Shown here: positions 61,694-64,000 of the stretch, in pieces
How positions within the stretch are numbered: position 1 is the stretch's first letter
Layout: every line of letters starts with the position of its first letter
Assembly: GCA_025558075.1 (NCBI GenBank)
Contig: JAHLKF010000002.1
Span: 1-64,000, forward strand
Origin: Gaertneriomyces semiglobifer
Lineage: Eukaryota > Chytridiomycota > Chytridiomycetes > Spizellomycetales > Spizellomycetaceae
Direction of reading: 5' to 3'
DNA: 64,000 nucleotides
Notes under the pieces: model-generated
Databases searched by the model: none
What the model saw: only the letters and a program-made list of their open reading frames with translations
Told to the model about the DNA's origin: nothing
Translations under genes and position numbers: made by a program

Positions 61694-64000
61694 ATGGACA
61701 CCAATCAGTCCGTCACAAATCAACCGGAACATGAGGATGAAGATTTTGGAGCTAGTCATGCTCATACTTCACACGGATCAGTCCATGGAGAGTCGAGTCA
61801 CGACCAGGTGAATGCACCCGTTGTTCACGCCGAAGCCGAACATGATGCCGTAATAAGCACCTCCACCGAAGACTTTCCAGCGGAACCAACGTCTAACGCA
61901 ACAACACAAATAGTAATCTCTGCAGAATCACTGGCGGGTGAAGAGGCAACAGATATGAATGCTCAGTCCAGTGAGACAATTCATCCCACTCAGCTCGAGC
62001 ATGACTCACAACAAACTCCCGAGTTGACGGAGACATCTGATCAAAGTGGGATGGACGCCTCCAGAGGAACAATAGATACATTTAACATAGTAGATCCTGT
62101 CGAAGAAGACTCCAGTCGCACGCCGGTGGAAACACCCGAAATGTTCGATGCGCAGATTGAGCGTGCATCCACCACGAGGACCCAAGGTACAAATGAACAT
62201 GACACCGTTGAAATGCCGGATGAAGCCCGCGAAGTAGGTGAAAGCTACGATCTGCCTTCTACCGAGTTTCAGCACGGTAAAGAGGAAAATGGAGAGATAG
62301 ATATGCAGTCTGCTGATGTATACCGAGGCGACGATCATGAAGATCTGGACAATGAGGAACCAAGTATTAATACTCACGATACTGCTGGGGTCAGTCCGGC
62401 CGTCGATGGTGATATCACATTCGCGTCGTCAACCCGAGGGCCAGAGACGGGGGTAGCCAATGGTAAGGCAAGCGCTAGACTTCAACGCAATGCGCAGGTG
62501 TAGCTGATGGCAGTTTCTAAGCCGAGGCCGATTTGTATGCCGCGACTGGATTATACTCGCGTCTAGATCAATGGTATTGGAAACAGTACCTCGGCGGTTA
62601 TCGCGACCGCCGCAGCGGCATCGAATTCTTCCACGCTTCTACGCAAACTCCTACCCCGCAAGAGATTCGCGCAAAGGTAGATTAGCAATACAAATATGCC
62701 AAGCCTTACGAGTACTAACTGCAGGTCAGAACGCACCTGAAAAATTTCACCGTGATACCCAGACCAAATTCATCAAGCACAGAAAAACACAAGCCCGGCG
62801 CGATTCCGCTACACAAATGGTACGTCAGGTTTCGTATATTTTTAAAATGGGGATTTACTAAGTTGCTCTCAGAGCAAGCCTGGCTGTTTTATTTCCTGCA
62901 CGAATGATTATGTGGTCCGTGCTAAGCGCTACGTGACCGCAGCAGAACATGAAGCCTGGCTGACGAAGCATGTCATACGCTTACAATGCTGGGTGAGATG
63001 TGTGTACGCCAAAAGGAAAGTTGCTATGTTACGACGGCTACGAGAAGCTGAGAATAAGGCAATGAAGGAGGTGCGAACGTAACTGTGTGGTATGCCCCCT
63101 ACTTGTCAACTTACGTGCACGTAGAAAGAGCGCAGGCGCAAGCAACTCGCCGAGAAACGCCGCAAAAAGGAGATGGAATCCAGAATTCACCCCAAAACGA
63201 CAAAGGATTTCGAAGTGCTATATAACGGTTTGGAGATGTGGCGACAGCAGGAAACTGGAAAAATCAACGCAGCCGAATATTCTGAGCCAGCGCGACTGGC
63301 TGCGTTAGCGGATTTAATGGACCAAGAAGCAGCACTTATCCAGAAAATCGACCGCTTGAAAATCGTTGCCAATGACGAGAATCGGGAGCGGAAGATTACA
63401 AGGTTGCTGGACGCGGTATGCAGCTCAACATTTCAATGTTTTGATTAAAAGCTGAAAACGACTATCCTGAATGTAGATGGCCTCACCCAAGCAATGGGCA
63501 ACCTATGACAAGCGCGGCGCTGCAGTGGGCATGGTGACTGTTGACACTCCAAATACCATCCGCGCACGGGAACTCAAAGATCTCTACCACGCGCTAAACG
63601 TGTCGTTGGTATCTGTTGATGAACGGTTACAAATTCTACTGCACGTAAAGTACACGGTGAAGGTATAGTTCCGTTGAGGTCGACCGTGACGTTGTCTTTC
63701 TCTTATTGTGATGCTTTGCAGGAGTTTGACTGCAATTTGACACGGGAAATCGTCGAGCTCATTGATAGGGAAGGTGACCTGGTTAGTCGAGGCCGCGATG
63801 CAAAGAGCATGGAAGGTACGTGTACCAAGTGATATCTTGTATGTTTTCAAGCGCGCGAAATAAACGGCGACATTGGTATATGTAGGTCTGCGGCGACGTA
63901 TCAGCAATCTATTTCTGCAATTCATTAGGACACCAGAGTTCAACCCAGAGGCCGCTCTTCATCAAAGCGTAAGTGTCGGCGCAATTTCCTCACGCATATT
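61694..64000 (+). CDS. IQUB: IQUB-like flagellar protein (3' end beyond the window)
   Basis: ATG at 61,694 (MDTNQSVTNQPEHEDEDFG) opens about 270 acidic, Ser/Thr-rich, probably disordered residues up to about 62,500. After an intron the conserved IQUB region begins: YSRLDQWYWKQYLGGYRDRR and GIEFFHASTQTPTPQEIRAK (62,550-62,680), SATQMVRQGYF across an intron, an IQ-like helix (HVIRLQCWVRCVYAKRKVAM, about 62,965-63,030), IHPKTTKDFEVLYNGLEMWR (about 63,185), ASPKQWATYDKRG (63,480), NTIRARELKDLYHALNV, LTREIVELIDREGDLVSRG (about 63,735) and LRRRISNLFLQFIRTPEFNP (63,890-63,950). IQUB is a radial-spoke-associated axonemal protein in animals. The ubiquitin-like domain of animal IQUB is not apparent here. 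The acidic part could be a separate gene; the frame joins, so I keep them together. Confidence 0.82.

Overview
The window is nuclear DNA of a eukaryote, most likely a flagellated (zoosporic, chytrid-like) fungus. Genes are dense, lie on both strands, and are cut by short GT-AG introns, mostly about 40-90 bases. Fungal character comes from a ChAPs/exomer-type protein and a YANK/STK32-type kinase. Flagellar character comes from a CEP19-like protein and an IQUB-like protein that runs off the right edge. No species can be named from the sequence alone.

Layout. 1-12,000 is a loose accessory region: a protein joining a Crinkler-type N-terminal header, one membrane span and seven near-identical WD40 repeats; a broken cysteine-rich gene; a jacalin-like lectin/aerolysin-like protein with a twin cysteine-rich tail; and two decayed genes. 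12,472-33,084 is gene-dense housekeeping: long-form tRNase Z, an STK32-like kinase, ChAPs, a secreted Kunitz-domain protein, ribosomal protein eS25, an unrecognised LPGP/W-AGQ repeat protein, an SRPBCC-fold protein, a CCDC6-like coiled coil, a dCache-type two-pass membrane sensor and a PIN-like auxin-efflux-family carrier.

About 33,290-43,280 is an AT-rich, gene-poor island holding nested LTR elements. A Ty1/copia element (36,360-42,089; 217-base LTRs; CACAG target duplication) has broken reading frames. Its 5' LTR was entered by a 1,070-base miniature LTR element (36,511-37,580; 205-base LTRs; CTCAG duplication), and its gag was entered by a solo LTR of its own family (38,280-38,496; TGCAT duplication). 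A fourth, inverted solo LTR (34,199-34,445; CTTGG duplication) lies upstream. Copia and the miniature element carry the same primer-binding site, complementary to the anticodon arm of initiator tRNA-Met, which implies half-tRNA priming.

43,678-64,000 is again gene-dense: an ABCA-type half transporter, a chromodomain plus basic coiled-coil protein, a large coiled-coil protein divergent from the CEP19-like gene, a DUF2358-like protein, an Msp1/ATAD1-type AAA ATPase, a bacterial-type MscL channel with a zinc-ribbon tail, and IQUB.

The strongest candidates for something undescribed are the Crinkler-header/TM/WD40 protein, the lectin/aerolysin-like protein, the miniature element sharing copia's half-tRNA primer site, the fungal MscL with zinc ribbon, and the secreted Kunitz protein. 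All names rest on reading motifs by eye; no database search was run.
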